DNA from: Filimonas sp.
Lineage (GTDB): Bacteria; Bacteroidota; Bacteroidia; Chitinophagales; Chitinophagaceae
Reading direction: 5' to 3'
Assembly (NCBI GenBank): GCA_017306865.1
Contig: JAFKHH010000011.1
Coordinates: 310,001 to 374,000, forward strand
Length of the DNA: 64,000 nucleotides
The position numbers and the translations under genes are program-made. Positions 44,907-54,456 of the stretch are shown here, one piece after another. Each line of letters begins with the position of its first letter. The first letter of the stretch is position 1. The notes beneath the pieces were generated by a model that was given only the letters and a program-made list of their open reading frames with translations, was not told the origin of the DNA and searched no databases.

Positions 44907-47105
44907 TTACAATACCTCTACGCCTACATAGAAATTATCCGTATCAACTTTAAACTCTTTTTTAGACAGGCCATTTATGTCCATCGTTTGCCAATTGTCA
45001 GTTGGATGAATAAAAACAAATGAACCATTACTGCCGGTTACTTTCACTGGTAAATTTAACCCGGCAACATCTGTCTTCCATTTATACTGCACACGCAGTT
45101 GCGAACCGATTTTCTTTATTGAAACCTGCAACACAGGAATGTTTGTATAGCGTAAATATTGATCAAAAAAGGCTGTATAGTTGTTGCCCGAAATAGTATT
45201 GAAGTAGCCAACGATATCTTCTGTCGTAACTGTTTTATAACGGAAATCTTTTTGAATGCCCTTCCATATAGCAAAAAACAAAGAGTCATTGTTCATAGCA
45301 CTCCGAAGCGTATGCAGCATGAGGCCCCCTTTCGCATACATATCGCCCATGTGAAAATGATTAACGTTGTATATGCCTATGATCGGTTCATTGTTTTTAG
45401 GTGCGCTGCTGTGTAAATATTTTTGTGCGGCAGGTGTACCACCTGTGGCTTCATAATTTAATACCTCCGCATAAGTTGCAAATGCTTCATGAGTCCACAT
45501 ATCAGCAAAGTCACTACAGCCAACACTATTGCCCCACCATTCATGAGCTGTTTCATGCCACATAGTACTCATCAGGTCAGTAGAGTCATACTTTGTACTA
45601 TTGAATGGATTATTAATAGCGCCAATGCTAATTGCCCCCTGGTGTTCCATTGGATAAACAGATTCCATTAACGTAAAACCATCCCTGTAAAAAGGATATT
45701 TGCCAAACTGCTGTTCATACAATGCCAGTAGCCTCTTGGTATCAGAAAAAATATTTTTTGCAATGCCTGTATTGTAAGACATACAATAAAAACTAAGCGG
45801 AAGCGTATCCTTATCCTTATTGATATATGTATCTGTAAAGTGCGCGTAATCGCCAATATTTACAACAACATTATACGGTGTAATAGGGTAGCTGACATAC
45901 CAGTCAAAGCGGGTTTTGTGACCAGGTAAGTCTGTTTTGCCCATAAATTTTCCATTGGATATTTCAGTTGAACCGGTTGGGATAGTAATGCTTATTTTCA
46001 TACTGTCCGGTCTGTCAGACAGGTGATCTTTACACGGCCACCAAAGGCTGGCGCCCACACCTTGGCAAACAGATTCAATCCACATTTTTTTATCCCTGTT
46101 ACTAAACCAGAAAAAACCACCCTGCTCTGCAGCCAGGTTAGGCACTCTTGGCTTGCCGCCATATACAATCCGTATTTCTTCCTGCGCACCCTGTTGTAAA
46201 TACATAGGAAATTGTATGAATACAGCCTTACACTCCCTTGTATAAAGCAACTCAGTATTATGGTACAATATTTTTTCAATGACCATTTCAGGCTGAAGGT
46301 CAATTTGCATGAAATTGAAAGACTGTAATACCTTGAAGCGGATACCTGTATTCCCCTTGATATATTTTTGCTCCGGTTCTATAGTCGCGTTTAGATCGTA
46401 AAACAGCACATCATAACAGGTACGCAGCGGTGTCAACATACCTTGCAAAGAATCGCACCGGGTAAAACCATTTTGCCTGTTAGAGATATGTTCTGTAATA
46501 ATGGATGGCACTTTCATAAATTCAAGTGGCGCCCTGCCTGCCGTTATTAATTCTTTTACAGAACCGTTGGCCGCTTTTTTGAATTGAAATGAGTACTCCT
46601 GTCCATCTTTAGTGGCCGTAAAATGATCATTGCCTCGTGCGTTCAAAGTCAGCCTGGCACCATCAGTGGACTGCCCGGTTAACGAATCTCCTTTTTTTGA
46701 TACGGTAAATATTTTATAAGGATCGCTGTCGAGCTGATAAATACCGGGGTAAGACAATGAAGCGGAGTCAATTTTTACCCAGTTTAAGGGAACATCTTTT
46801 TGGATCCAGGCGAATTTTATAACTTTGCCCGACGCATCCTTTGCAAACTCCATAACAGCTTCAGGTTTTACCTTGTCCGGAATATACTTATATGCTGACA
46901 CCTTTTTCAGTTCCGTTTTACCTTGCCCAACCACTTCCAGCATCAATGTTTTATTTTGCTTGTACACGCGGAAATAAATGGGCGCTGCATTTGCACTTTT
47001 GTATGCATAATTCCCGCTCAGCTCGTCAATCTCGGAAGTTGGTGTCTGGCCCTTGGCAGTGAATGCATAAATGGATAGGGAAAAGAAGATAAGAAGCCTT
47101 TTCAT
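44907..47105 (-). CDS. M1-family aminopeptidase
   Basis: This exported zinc peptidase has 732 residues from the ATG at 47105, with a signal peptide ending TAKGQ. The N-terminal 170 residues form an extra beta region, followed by the M1 beta-saddle. The substrate-binding exopeptidase motif appears as YPMEHQGAISIG, a variant of GxMEN. The zinc site HETAHEWWG near 515 is followed by the third ligand in WTHEAFATYAE. The C-terminal domain is short. It lies 50 bp after a membrane AraC regulator on the same strand, which suggests regulated co-expression. Confidence 0.9.
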   Translation of the reverse strand: MKRLLIFFSLSIYAFTAKGQTPTSEIDELSGNYAYKSANAAPIYFRVYKQNKTLMLEVVGQGKTELKKVSAYKYIPDKVKPEAVMEFAKDASGKVIKFAWIQKDVPLNWVKIDSASLSYPGIYQLDSDPYKIFTVSKKGDSLTGQSTDGARLTLNARGNDHFTATKDGQEYSFQFKKAANGSVKELITAGRAPLEFMKVPSIITEHISNRQNGFTRCDSLQGMLTPLRTCYDVLFYDLNATIEPEQKYIKGNTGIRFKVLQSFNFMQIDLQPEMVIEKILYHNTELLYTRECKAVFIQFPMYLQQGAQEEIRIVYGGKPRVPNLAAEQGGFFWFSNRDKKMWIESVCQGVGASLWWPCKDHLSDRPDSMKISITIPTGSTEISNGKFMGKTDLPGHKTRFDWYVSYPITPYNVVVNIGDYAHFTDTYINKDKDTLPLSFYCMSYNTGIAKNIFSDTKRLLALYEQQFGKYPFYRDGFTLMESVYPMEHQGAISIGAINNPFNSTKYDSTDLMSTMWHETAHEWWGNSVGCSDFADMWTHEAFATYAEVLNYEATGGTPAAQKYLHSSAPKNNEPIIGIYNVNHFHMGDMYAKGGLMLHTLRSAMNNDSLFFAIWKGIQKDFRYKTVTTEDIVGYFNTISGNNYTAFFDQYLRYTNIPVLQVSIKKIGSQLRVQYKWKTDVAGLNLPVKVTGSNGSFVFIHPTDNWQTMDINGLSKKEFKVDTDNFYVGVEVL

Positions 47106-47110
47106 TTGTA

Positions 47111-47133
47111 TGTGATTTTGGGTGCAAATCACA
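47111..47133 (-). promoter_or_regulatory. Inverted repeat before the M1 gene
   Basis: TGTGATTT (47111-47118) and AAATCACA (47126-47133) form a perfect 8-bp inverted repeat 5 bp upstream of the M1 start. It resembles a regulator-binding site but has the wrong spacing for a CRP site. Confidence 0.4.
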
Positions 47134-47155
47134 TTTTTTAGCGTTCAAGACCTAT

Positions 47156-48388
47156 TCAAATCGCGATTTGATCATTGGTTTCAGGAGAAATATCATTATT
47201 CGCGACATATTCTTTCGGGCTCATACCCGTCATTGACTTAAACGCCCTTTGAAAAGTAGGAAGAGAATTAAATCCGCAATCATAAGCTAACCCAGCAATC
47301 GTTAGCTCTTTACTTTCCGGTAGGGACAGTTTTTGTTTGACAGCTTCAATTCTGAATTCATTTACAAACTCATTAAAAGATTTATGCAACACCTGGTTCA
47401 GGACAGTAGAAATCGTTTTTGCCGGAATTTGACAATGCGCAGAAAGAACGCTTAAACTAAGCTCAGGGTTTAACCATAATTTTTCTTCTTTCATTGCTTT
47501 ATCTAAAGCCAGCACACTCTGGTCAATCACATGCTGAGGCAAAAGATTGACCGATGCCGCCTTTTTCAATGAAAGCGTAGGCGCTGCGGGATAAGCTTCC
47601 CGGTAGTCAATAAAATAGCCTTTTATGCCCAGCCAATAGATCATACAAACTATTGGTATATATAACGGGTACCAGTCAACTGCATTAATCAGTTTATTGC
47701 TGTATTTCGGAATCATATAGGGTATAATGAACACCAGCCACAAACCGGCAAACGCCAAAAAGAGTTTTACTAATGTAAAAGTTGACTGCAATCGTTTACG
47801 GGAAATTTCTAATTCGCCAGGTGTTCCATTTTCAAAAACACCGGAATCAATTTTCTTCCTGGCTTTTAACAAGTAGCGAAAAGATAAATAGGAGTAAGCT
47901 GCCCAGGACACCCAGCGGGGAATATCGGAATAGGCATCATAGCTGTCTATAAACGCTCCAAAGCTGTGCGTTGTGTTTTTAATCAGGTTCAACAGCATTG
48001 CTGCTATATAAACAATAGCGGCAGCTTGCGGAAAAATATCGATCACAACCGGTACAAAATGCCAGCGATACTTTTTCTGCATCGTAAAATCCCTGTCAAT
48101 GCGCGATTGTACATAGAAATATAAAAGCGGTCCTACCGGCATTAGGATAAGCAATGGTACAATCGCAGAAAGTACTGCGCCTACGGTCGTGTTTTGTATC
48201 CAGCTTTGTTCATAAAAGTATAAGTTAAGACAAGCCAGGGAAAGAAAGAAAATCAGGCGTGCCAATAAACGGCGTGACAGACGGGAAGGATCATTGCCCT
48301 TTGTGTAGTTCAACAAAGCTGCAACAATAAAGCCCTGCAATGCGCCTAATAAAACAATCGTATTTAAAATGTTGCTGATGACGTGCAT
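47156..48388 (-). CDS. Membrane-anchored AraC-family regulator
   Basis: The 410-residue protein has seven or so predicted membrane helices in the N-terminal 250 residues (for example 9-28, 44-62, 73-91, 109-134 and 210-228). A cytoplasmic linker and an AraC helix-turn-helix pair follow (about 300-400), with SLPESKELTIAGLAYDCGFNSLPTFQRAFKSMTGMSPKEY. This layout is common in Bacteroidota and suggests sensing at the membrane. The downstream M1 aminopeptidase is the nearest candidate target. Confidence 0.87.
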   Translation of the reverse strand: MHVISNILNTIVLLGALQGFIVAALLNYTKGNDPSRLSRRLLARLIFFLSLACLNLYFYEQSWIQNTTVGAVLSAIVPLLILMPVGPLLYFYVQSRIDRDFTMQKKYRWHFVPVVIDIFPQAAAIVYIAAMLLNLIKNTTHSFGAFIDSYDAYSDIPRWVSWAAYSYLSFRYLLKARKKIDSGVFENGTPGELEISRKRLQSTFTLVKLFLAFAGLWLVFIIPYMIPKYSNKLINAVDWYPLYIPIVCMIYWLGIKGYFIDYREAYPAAPTLSLKKAASVNLLPQHVIDQSVLALDKAMKEEKLWLNPELSLSVLSAHCQIPAKTISTVLNQVLHKSFNEFVNEFRIEAVKQKLSLPESKELTIAGLAYDCGFNSLPTFQRAFKSMTGMSPKEYVANNDISPETNDQIAI

Positions 48389-48418
48389 ATTTTCAGCAAT
48401 ATAATAAAGTACCAGCGT

Positions 48419-48453
48419 AACCTATGATGTCTTTAAGCCCTTATAGGGCTTTA
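48419..48453. repeat. Degenerate 33-nt palindrome, copy 4
   Basis: The arms CCTATGATGTCTT and AAGCCCTTATAGG are diverged from the other copies. The right arm also forms AAGCCCT-TAT-AGGGCTT. This copy lies between divergent gene starts, so it is not a terminator for either. Confidence 0.6.
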
Positions 48454-48479
48454 TCAGCACGAATTGATAGCGAAACCGC

Positions 48480-48487
48480 TACTTTTG
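48480..48487 (+). promoter_or_regulatory. Promoter -7 box of the beta-propeller-like gene
   Basis: TACTTTTG fits TAnnTTTG exactly and lies 20 bases before the ATG at 48508. It overlaps a GCTAC-TTTT-GTAGC inverted repeat. The -33 region is poor. Confidence 0.5.
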
Positions 48488-48507
48488 TAGCGAATTTTGA
48501 TTAACCT

Positions 48508-49587
48508 ATGATAGAAATAAACAACCATTGCGATGTTGCATTGGCTACAAACGACACCATTATAGCGGCTGCCATATCCGGCAAGGATGAAGTAGTGTTC
48601 TTGTTAAGCAACGGAACAATGTACAGGTATAATACAACTACACAAAAAGAGGAATCATTATTTTCTGTAAAAAGCCAAATAGGCTATAGCGATGGTGGCT
48701 TTGATCTTGATGCTCCGTCTACTATTTATACATTAGATGAAATAGTAGTTATAGTAAATGATTTTAAGCGGCATGGCTTTATACATTACCCGGGAAAGTA
48801 TGAAGCGCTTCATTTATGGCGGGAGGACTATCACGCAGATATTTCCAAATACCCTATAGCCTTATTTAAAAATAAGGAAGGCGTTCCACATATCATTTAT
48901 GCTGAAGCCTGGAATCATGTACAGATTATGAACCTGGACACGCGGCAGGTACTTACGGCAGCAAAATCACTGATTGAAGAAGGTGCAGAGGAAAAACATC
49001 TTGAGATTTATGCTAAACAGGAAGAAGCGAATAAATTACCCTGGCCAAGAGCATATGACTATTTTTTTGGCCGGCTGGAAGTGTCGCCGGATAATAAATG
49101 GTTTTTAAGTGCGGGCTGGCATTGGGGTTCTTTTGATGCATGTGTTGTTTATGAGGTTGCTGATTTTATTACGAATAACAGGATCTCAGATATACTTGTT
49201 AACTGTTGGGAACACGAGAACCGTGCTATTTGCTGGATAGATGGTAATACTATAGCTGTAGCTTACAACCCATATATGGAGGGTGAGGCGGATGTAGCTG
49301 CTGACGAAGTATGGCAAATTCATTTTTATAAGATAGAAGGCCGTGATGCAAAGCCGGAACGAACCATTAAAGTTCCGGGGATTAACCTGCATAAAACGAC
49401 AATGCGGTATCATGCAAAATCAAATGTGATAATAGCACATTCAACAGAGATAGGTTTCGCGCTTATTTCATTAAATGGAGATGTATTGTTGCATGATCCT
49501 GCTATGAAAGCGAACAGTTTCAATAATGAATTAGGTTTACTGTTATATACGGAAGGTAATAGGTTAGTTATACATGAATTGAAGTGA
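48508..49587 (+). CDS. Beta-propeller-like cytoplasmic protein of unknown function
   Basis: I do not assign a family. The 359-residue protein has no signal peptide and shows repeated beta-strand blocks with Asp/Gly turns (for example VVFLLSNGTMYRYNTTTQKEES near 29-50, LEVSPDNKWFLSAGWHWGSFDACVVYEV near 190-217 and AICWIDGNTIAVAYNPYMEG near 238-257), suggesting a WD40-like or seven-blade propeller. It is convergent with RNase Z and separated from it by repeat copies at 49609 and 49662. Confidence 0.7.
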   Translation: MIEINNHCDVALATNDTIIAAAISGKDEVVFLLSNGTMYRYNTTTQKEESLFSVKSQIGYSDGGFDLDAPSTIYTLDEIVVIVNDFKRHGFIHYPGKYEALHLWREDYHADISKYPIALFKNKEGVPHIIYAEAWNHVQIMNLDTRQVLTAAKSLIEEGAEEKHLEIYAKQEEANKLPWPRAYDYFFGRLEVSPDNKWFLSAGWHWGSFDACVVYEVADFITNNRISDILVNCWEHENRAICWIDGNTIAVAYNPYMEGEADVAADEVWQIHFYKIEGRDAKPERTIKVPGINLHKTTMRYHAKSNVIIAHSTEIGFALISLNGDVLLHDPAMKANSFNNELGLLLYTEGNRLVIHELK

Positions 49588-49608
49588 CCAGACGATGCGC
49601 TACAGTAC

Positions 49609-49633
49609 AAGTGTGCGACGCAAGGGACGATGA
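49609..49633 (+). repeat. 25-bp dispersed repeat, copy 2
   Basis: It matches the 27588-27612 copy at 24 of 25 positions. It lies just after the propeller-like gene, followed at 49662 by a 33-nt palindrome. Confidence 0.75.
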
Positions 49634-49661
49634 TAGATAGTCTATTGTCCGGATCATAAAA

Positions 49662-49694
49662 AAACCTATAAGGTCTTAAAGACCTTATAGGTTT
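49662..49694. repeat. 33-nt palindrome, copy 5
   Basis: Perfect 16-base arms with one central base (arm AAACCTATAAGGTCTT), between two convergent gene ends. Confidence 0.85.
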
Positions 49695-49725
49695 AATTCG
49701 TATATAACAATGCAACAATAAAACC

Positions 49726-50631
49726 CTACTTCACCAAATAAGTCACACCCTCTATTGCTAATTGCGTATCTGGAAAAACGGCTTGTGTTTCATGCAAAAA
49801 TTCATCCAGCTCGTCATACTTGCTGCTGAAGTGCCCGATCAGTAAGTGCTGTGCGTTAGCTAGTGTTGCTATCTCAGCAGCCTGTACTGTAGTAGAGTGG
49901 AAGCGTGCTGCAGCCCGCTCATGCAAGTCCTTTAGGTAAGTAGTTTCATGGTAGAGCAAAGTCACATTCTTCACCTTTTCCGCAATGGTCGTATTATAAA
50001 TAGTGTCGGCGCAGAAAGCATAACTTCTTGCAGGTGTATTGGGAATAGTGACCAGCTCATTTTTTACAACTTCACCCGTACGGCTTTCATAATCATCACC
50101 ATTTTTCAAACGCTCATAGTACACCGCCGGTACATTGTAGGCAACGGCCTTCTCCTTATCTATTTTGCGCGGTTTTTTTCTTTCCCGGATAATAAAACCC
50201 CAGCAGTCTATACGATGGTACACAGGAAAACATTCTACGCTATACTTATCATGAGTTACCAGTAACGTATCTGCAGTAAGTGGATGAAAGTGTAGTTTGA
50301 AAGGGAGCGTGGTATCAGATACCTCCAGTTGCAGGTTAATGATCTGCTCCAGCGGAGCAGGCGCATACAGGTGTAAATCATTTTCCCTGCCCAGCAAGCC
50401 CATGCTGGTAATCAATCCTGCCAGTCCAAAATAATGGTCGCCGTGCAGGTGGGAGATAAATATATGATTGATGCGGCTGCGCTTTACCTTGTAGCGGCTG
50501 AGCTGCATTTGCGTGCCTTCCCCGCAATCTATCAGGAATAGATGTTCATTTAAAGTAACCACCTGAGAAGTCGGATGACGATCATATGCCGGCAGCGCCG
50601 AGTTATTTCCCAATATAGTTACTCCGAACAT
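49726..50631 (-). CDS. rnz: Ribonuclease Z
   Basis: This is a tRNA 3-prime processing endonuclease of the metallo-beta-lactamase fold, 301 residues, short (RNase Z S) form. The zinc-binding HLHGDH is at 61-66 (His61, His63, Asp65, His66), with LYHETTYL near 225-232 and LIGHFSSKYDE near 262-272 supplying further ligands. The start MFGVTILGNNSALP and the DCGEGTQMQL segment match the family. It is monocistronic and convergent with the propeller-like gene. Confidence 0.94.
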   Translation of the reverse strand: MFGVTILGNNSALPAYDRHPTSQVVTLNEHLFLIDCGEGTQMQLSRYKVKRSRINHIFISHLHGDHYFGLAGLITSMGLLGRENDLHLYAPAPLEQIINLQLEVSDTTLPFKLHFHPLTADTLLVTHDKYSVECFPVYHRIDCWGFIIRERKKPRKIDKEKAVAYNVPAVYYERLKNGDDYESRTGEVVKNELVTIPNTPARSYAFCADTIYNTTIAEKVKNVTLLYHETTYLKDLHERAAARFHSTTVQAAEIATLANAQHLLIGHFSSKYDELDEFLHETQAVFPDTQLAIEGVTYLVK

Positions 50632-50824
50632 GCTTTTTCCTTTCTTTATAGATTAGATGAACAATATTAAAATAAAATGATGATAAAACAGGATGGTACA
50701 GCATGTTTTAAACGCAGGAATCGCTGAAAGCCACGCCAGTAATGATTTTTTCACATTTCCGGAAACCTGTTCAAAACTTGCGCTATGTTCTCCACATCCC
50801 GCATAAATCTTACTGTATTCCCGT

Positions 50825-50832
50825 TATATTTG
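50825..50832 (+). promoter_or_regulatory. Promoter -7 box of ftsK
   Basis: TATATTTG fits TAnnTTTG and lies 16 bases before the ATG at 50849. No convincing -33 box was seen. Confidence 0.5.
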
Positions 50833-50848
50833 CTAGTTATCAATACGC

Positions 50849-53494
50849 ATGGCTAATAGATTAAAAAAGAAAACGCCTCCACCACCACCAGATCCGGAAC
50901 AGTTGCAGCCGGAAAAAGAAGAGCAGGTCACAGTGAAGGAAGTTGTGAAAGATGAACGGACCTCCAAGATAGCAGGTGCGGTTAGCCTTTTATTCTCTAT
51001 CTTCCTTTTCATCGCATTTACCTCTTACCTGTTTACCTGGCAGGAAGATCAGGATAAAGTACACCAGTTTGGCGTCAAAATTTTCAGCACCAGCGACGTA
51101 AAGGTGAATAACCTCCTGGGCGTATTAGGTGCTTTTACTGCACATACGTTTATCTATAAAGGCTTTGGCCTTGCATCCTTTCTCTTCTGCACCTTCTTTT
51201 TTGTACTGGGTGTAAACCTGCTGTTTGCAAAGAAGATCTTCAGCCTGGCCCGCAACCTGAAGTATATGCTGGTAGGCCTGTTGGTGATCAGCGTAGCATT
51301 TGCATTTGTAACCAATGGAAGCGAGTTTTCATGGGGCGGAGCGGTAGGGGAACTGATGGAAGCCTGGATTGTAAAATGGATTGGCAAGCTAGGCACAGGC
51401 GTATTGCTCGCATTTGCTGTATTTGCTTATGTTATCTGGCGCTTTAATCCAACATTCCGCCTGCCCGAGCGTAAGCCCAAACCAGTTAAGTTACCAGCAG
51501 AAGAGCCAATTGTACCGCCTGCTGTTGCCAATAATACAAAATCGCCAGTTGTAGAAGAAGAGCTGGAAGAAGAAGGCGGTGTACTGCTTATAGATGATGG
51601 AACCAGTAATAACAAGCTGAAAAATGGAGGGAAGCATATCTCTGTGATCATGCCGAAGGCAGAAGAAGAGCATAACCCGATGCATGAATTTGGTATTGTA
51701 GAAAAGGAACTGCTGGCAAATGAAACAGCGGAAGAGGCGCCGGACGCACCTGAAATGGAAGAATATGAGGAAGAAGCAGAAGAAGAGCAGGAAGAATATG
51801 AAGAAGAAATAGAAGAGGAAGAGGAGATAGAAGAAGAGGAGGAAGAACCTGTACTGGATGAAATTATTCCTGTGACCAAGCCCGTAAAAAAAGTAAGGCC
51901 TGTGCAGGATCTGGACATGGAGCTGGAGATTAATGAGAGCATAGAAGATGAAGAAGTAATAGAAGAAATTCCGACTGTAAAAGCGCAGAAGGATTATGAA
52001 CCTACGCTTGACCTCCGGGATTATATATATCCTTCGCTTGATCTGCTGGAGTCTCACGGCACAGACAAAGTGGTACACGATCCGGCAGAACTGGAAATGA
52101 ATAAGAACCAGATCATCAGTACGCTAAAAAACTACGATATTGCTATCCAGCGTATCAGCGCTACTGTAGGCCCTACGGTTACCTTATATGAAATTGTACC
52201 TGCACCTGGTGTGCGTATCAGCCGTATCAAAAACCTGGAAGATGATATAGCACTTAGCCTTGCAGCCCTTGGCATCCGTATTATTGCGCCTATACCGGGT
52301 AAAGGAACCATTGGTATAGAAGTGCCGAATATGCGCAAGAGTGTTGTAAGCATGAAGACTTTACTTGCCTCAGATAAATTCCAGAATACAGCATTCTCAT
52401 TACCCGTTGCAATTGGTAAAAGGATCGACAATGAAAACTTCATAGTAGACCTTGCAAGTATGCCACACTTGTTGATGGCAGGTGCAACCGGCCAGGGTAA
52501 ATCTGTTGGTATTAATACATTGCTTGTATCCCTCTTGTATAAGAAGCATCCATCTCAACTGAAGTTTGTATTGGTGGATCCGAAGAAGGTGGAGTTGAGC
52601 CTGTATCGCGTAATAGAAAAGCATTTCCTCGCAAAGTTGCCAGGAGAAGAAGAGTCCATTATTACAGATACAAAGAAAGTGATCTATACGTTGAATGCAC
52701 TGTGTATAGAGATGGATAACCGCTACGATCTGTTGAAAGAAGCTGGTTGCCGTAACATAAAAGAGTATAATGAGAAGTTTATAAAGCGCAAGCTCAATCC
52801 ACAGAAAGGGCACCAGTATCTTCCTTTCATTGTATTGGTAGTGGACGAGTTTGCAGACCTGATCATGACGGCTGGTAAAGAAGTGGAAATGCCGATAGCG
52901 CGCCTGGCACAGCTTGCCCGTGCGGTTGGTATTCACCTGATCATTGCAACGCAAAGGCCGTCTGTAAACATTATTACAGGTACAATCAAAGCCAACTTCC
53001 CTGCACGTATAGCCTTTAAAGTGTCTTCTAAAATAGATAGCCGTACCATCCTGGATGCAGGCGGCGCCGAACAGCTTATTGGTAAAGGTGACATGCTCAT
53101 CAGCTACAATGGTGAGATCACACGTCTGCAATGTGCTTTTGTAGATACGCCGGAGGTGGAAAGTGTGGTGGAGTTTATAGGAGAGCAGCGCGGTTACCCG
53201 CAGGCATTCCTCTTGCCGGAATATGTAGATGAAAAAGACATGGAAGGCAAAGATTTCGACCTGAGCGACCGTGATTCCCTCTTTGAAGATGCTGCCCGCC
53301 TCATTGTTCAGAACCAGATGGGAAGCACATCCCTGATCCAAAGGCGCATGAAACTTGGCTATAACCGGGCTGGCAGGCTGATGGACCAACTGGAGGCTGC
53401 GGGCATCGTAGGGCCTAACCAGGGTAGTAAAGCAAGGGAAGTACTGGTAAAAACTGATGGTGAACTGGAGGAAATTCTAAGTACACTGGGTTAA
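50849..53494 (+). CDS. ftsK: FtsK/SpoIIIE DNA translocase
   Basis: This septal DNA pump, of 881 residues, clears the chromosome at division. About four membrane helices lie in residues 45-195. A linker of about 200 residues is extremely rich in Glu (runs near 290-335). The motor follows: the alpha/beta translocase domain has Walker A GATGQGKS (about 544-551), LKFVLVDPKKVELSLY and Walker B FIVLVVDEFADL (about 663-674). The C-terminal gamma DNA-reading domain is at about 815-875 (STSLIQRRMKLGYNRAGRLMDQLEAAGIVG). lolA follows 108 bp downstream, an order seen in other Bacteroidota. Confidence 0.96.
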   Translation: MANRLKKKTPPPPPDPEQLQPEKEEQVTVKEVVKDERTSKIAGAVSLLFSIFLFIAFTSYLFTWQEDQDKVHQFGVKIFSTSDVKVNNLLGVLGAFTAHTFIYKGFGLASFLFCTFFFVLGVNLLFAKKIFSLARNLKYMLVGLLVISVAFAFVTNGSEFSWGGAVGELMEAWIVKWIGKLGTGVLLAFAVFAYVIWRFNPTFRLPERKPKPVKLPAEEPIVPPAVANNTKSPVVEEELEEEGGVLLIDDGTSNNKLKNGGKHISVIMPKAEEEHNPMHEFGIVEKELLANETAEEAPDAPEMEEYEEEAEEEQEEYEEEIEEEEEIEEEEEEPVLDEIIPVTKPVKKVRPVQDLDMELEINESIEDEEVIEEIPTVKAQKDYEPTLDLRDYIYPSLDLLESHGTDKVVHDPAELEMNKNQIISTLKNYDIAIQRISATVGPTVTLYEIVPAPGVRISRIKNLEDDIALSLAALGIRIIAPIPGKGTIGIEVPNMRKSVVSMKTLLASDKFQNTAFSLPVAIGKRIDNENFIVDLASMPHLLMAGATGQGKSVGINTLLVSLLYKKHPSQLKFVLVDPKKVELSLYRVIEKHFLAKLPGEEESIITDTKKVIYTLNALCIEMDNRYDLLKEAGCRNIKEYNEKFIKRKLNPQKGHQYLPFIVLVVDEFADLIMTAGKEVEMPIARLAQLARAVGIHLIIATQRPSVNIITGTIKANFPARIAFKVSSKIDSRTILDAGGAEQLIGKGDMLISYNGEITRLQCAFVDTPEVESVVEFIGEQRGYPQAFLLPEYVDEKDMEGKDFDLSDRDSLFEDAARLIVQNQMGSTSLIQRRMKLGYNRAGRLMDQLEAAGIVGPNQGSKAREVLVKTDGELEEILSTLG

Positions 53495-53602
53495 CAGTTT
53501 TTAACATTTTTTCCGCATAAACCTATAGTCTCTAACTATTTACCGAAGCATGCCGGATTGGCACATGCTTTGCCTTATTTTCGCAGACAAATTTTATAAT
53601 TG

Positions 53603-54232
53603 ATGAAAAAAATTTACTTATTGATTGTGTGGATGTTGGTTGGTGCGGGGTTGGTACAGGCTCAGAATGATCCGGCTGCAAAAAAGGTGCTGGACGAGGT
53701 AAGTACAAAAATGAAAACTTTCAAAGGTGTAACAGCCGCATTTTCTTATACTACAAAAGATAAAAAGGGAGCTAAGAAAGGTGCAGTGAAAGGAAATATC
53801 TCGATCAAAGGACAGAAATACTTCATTAAGCAGGGTACTACAGAAATCTATTGCGATGGTAGCCAGACATGGAATTACAATGGTGATAATGAGGTGTCTG
53901 TAGCGCCGGTTGACAATGATAGCAAAACATTAAGCCCGCAAAAATTTTTATCTGATTTCTACGATAAAGATTTTACATACAAATTAGTATCATCTGCCGG
54001 TACACAAAACCAGGTACTGCTGAGCCCGACAGATAAAAGGAAAAACTTTAAGGAAGTAACCTTATATATAGATAAAGCAAAGAAAATGGTAACCAAAGCA
54101 GTGATTGTTGATAAAAGCGATAACACAGTTGAGTTTACCCTTTCAAACATAAATACAACTGCTTCTATCCCGGACAGCAAATTTGTATTTGATACAAAAG
54201 CACATCCTGGTGTAGAAGTGATCAGCCAATAG
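53603..54232 (+). CDS. LolA-family outer-membrane lipoprotein carrier
   Basis: This periplasmic protein of 209 residues is expected to ferry lipoproteins from inner to outer membrane. The signal peptide ends at VQAQ. The LolA-like half-barrel (about 25-205) includes the buried-helix region KVLDEVSTKMKTFKGV and strands GNISIKGQKYFI and SQTWNYNGDNEVSV. Bacteroidota carry several LolA-like paralogues, so a dedicated symbol is withheld. The ATG at 53603 is preferred to the preceding TTG. It lies directly after ftsK. Confidence 0.88.
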   Translation: MKKIYLLIVWMLVGAGLVQAQNDPAAKKVLDEVSTKMKTFKGVTAAFSYTTKDKKGAKKGAVKGNISIKGQKYFIKQGTTEIYCDGSQTWNYNGDNEVSVAPVDNDSKTLSPQKFLSDFYDKDFTYKLVSSAGTQNQVLLSPTDKRKNFKEVTLYIDKAKKMVTKAVIVDKSDNTVEFTLSNINTTASIPDSKFVFDTKAHPGVEVISQ

Positions 54233-54285
54233 TTGGAAAGAGACTTAGATGAAAAACCAGTAAAGTAACCTTAACCTTTTAATAA

Positions 54286-54313
54286 AGGCCATCCAGTTTT
54301 GGGTGGCTTTTTT
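54286..54313 (+). terminator. Terminator after lolA
   Basis: AGGCCATCC and GGGTGGCTT (two wobble pairs) form a stem around AGTTTT, followed by TTTTT. Confidence 0.8.
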
Positions 54314-54317
54314 GTTT

Positions 54318-54418
54318 TGCATTGTTAAATGGTTGCATGGTTAAATTGTTTTATTGGATAACAGTAATTCTAACAATTTAACCATTGGGCAATGCAGCCA
54401 TTTAGCAATATAACCATT
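54318..54418. repeat. Inverted AATTGTT/AACAATT word array before cmk
   Basis: ATTGTTAAATGGTTGCATGG and TTAAATTGTT words (about 54320-54350) are followed by complements AACAATTTAACCATTGGGC and CATTTAGCAATATAACC (about 54373-54416). The array can fold into a hairpin and abuts the cmk promoter. Confidence 0.6.
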
Positions 54419-54448
54419 TGCATATCCGCATATTTTCACGCATTTTTG
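54417..54448 (+). promoter_or_regulatory. Bacteroidota-type promoter of cmk
   Basis: -33 TTTG (54417-54420) and -7 CATTTTTG (54441-54448, one mismatch to TAnnTTTG) are 20 bases apart. Transcription would begin within about 3 bases of the ATG at 54457, giving an almost leaderless mRNA. Confidence 0.55.
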
Positions 54449-54456
54449 CACTGTAC

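Noticed and set aside
51427-51942. Long minus-strand frames rich in Ser opposite ftsK (also 51491-52078 and 52400-53389).
   Set aside because: They are the antisense of the Glu-rich linker and motor of ftsK. Their Ser-run composition is simply the complement of GAA/GAG codons.
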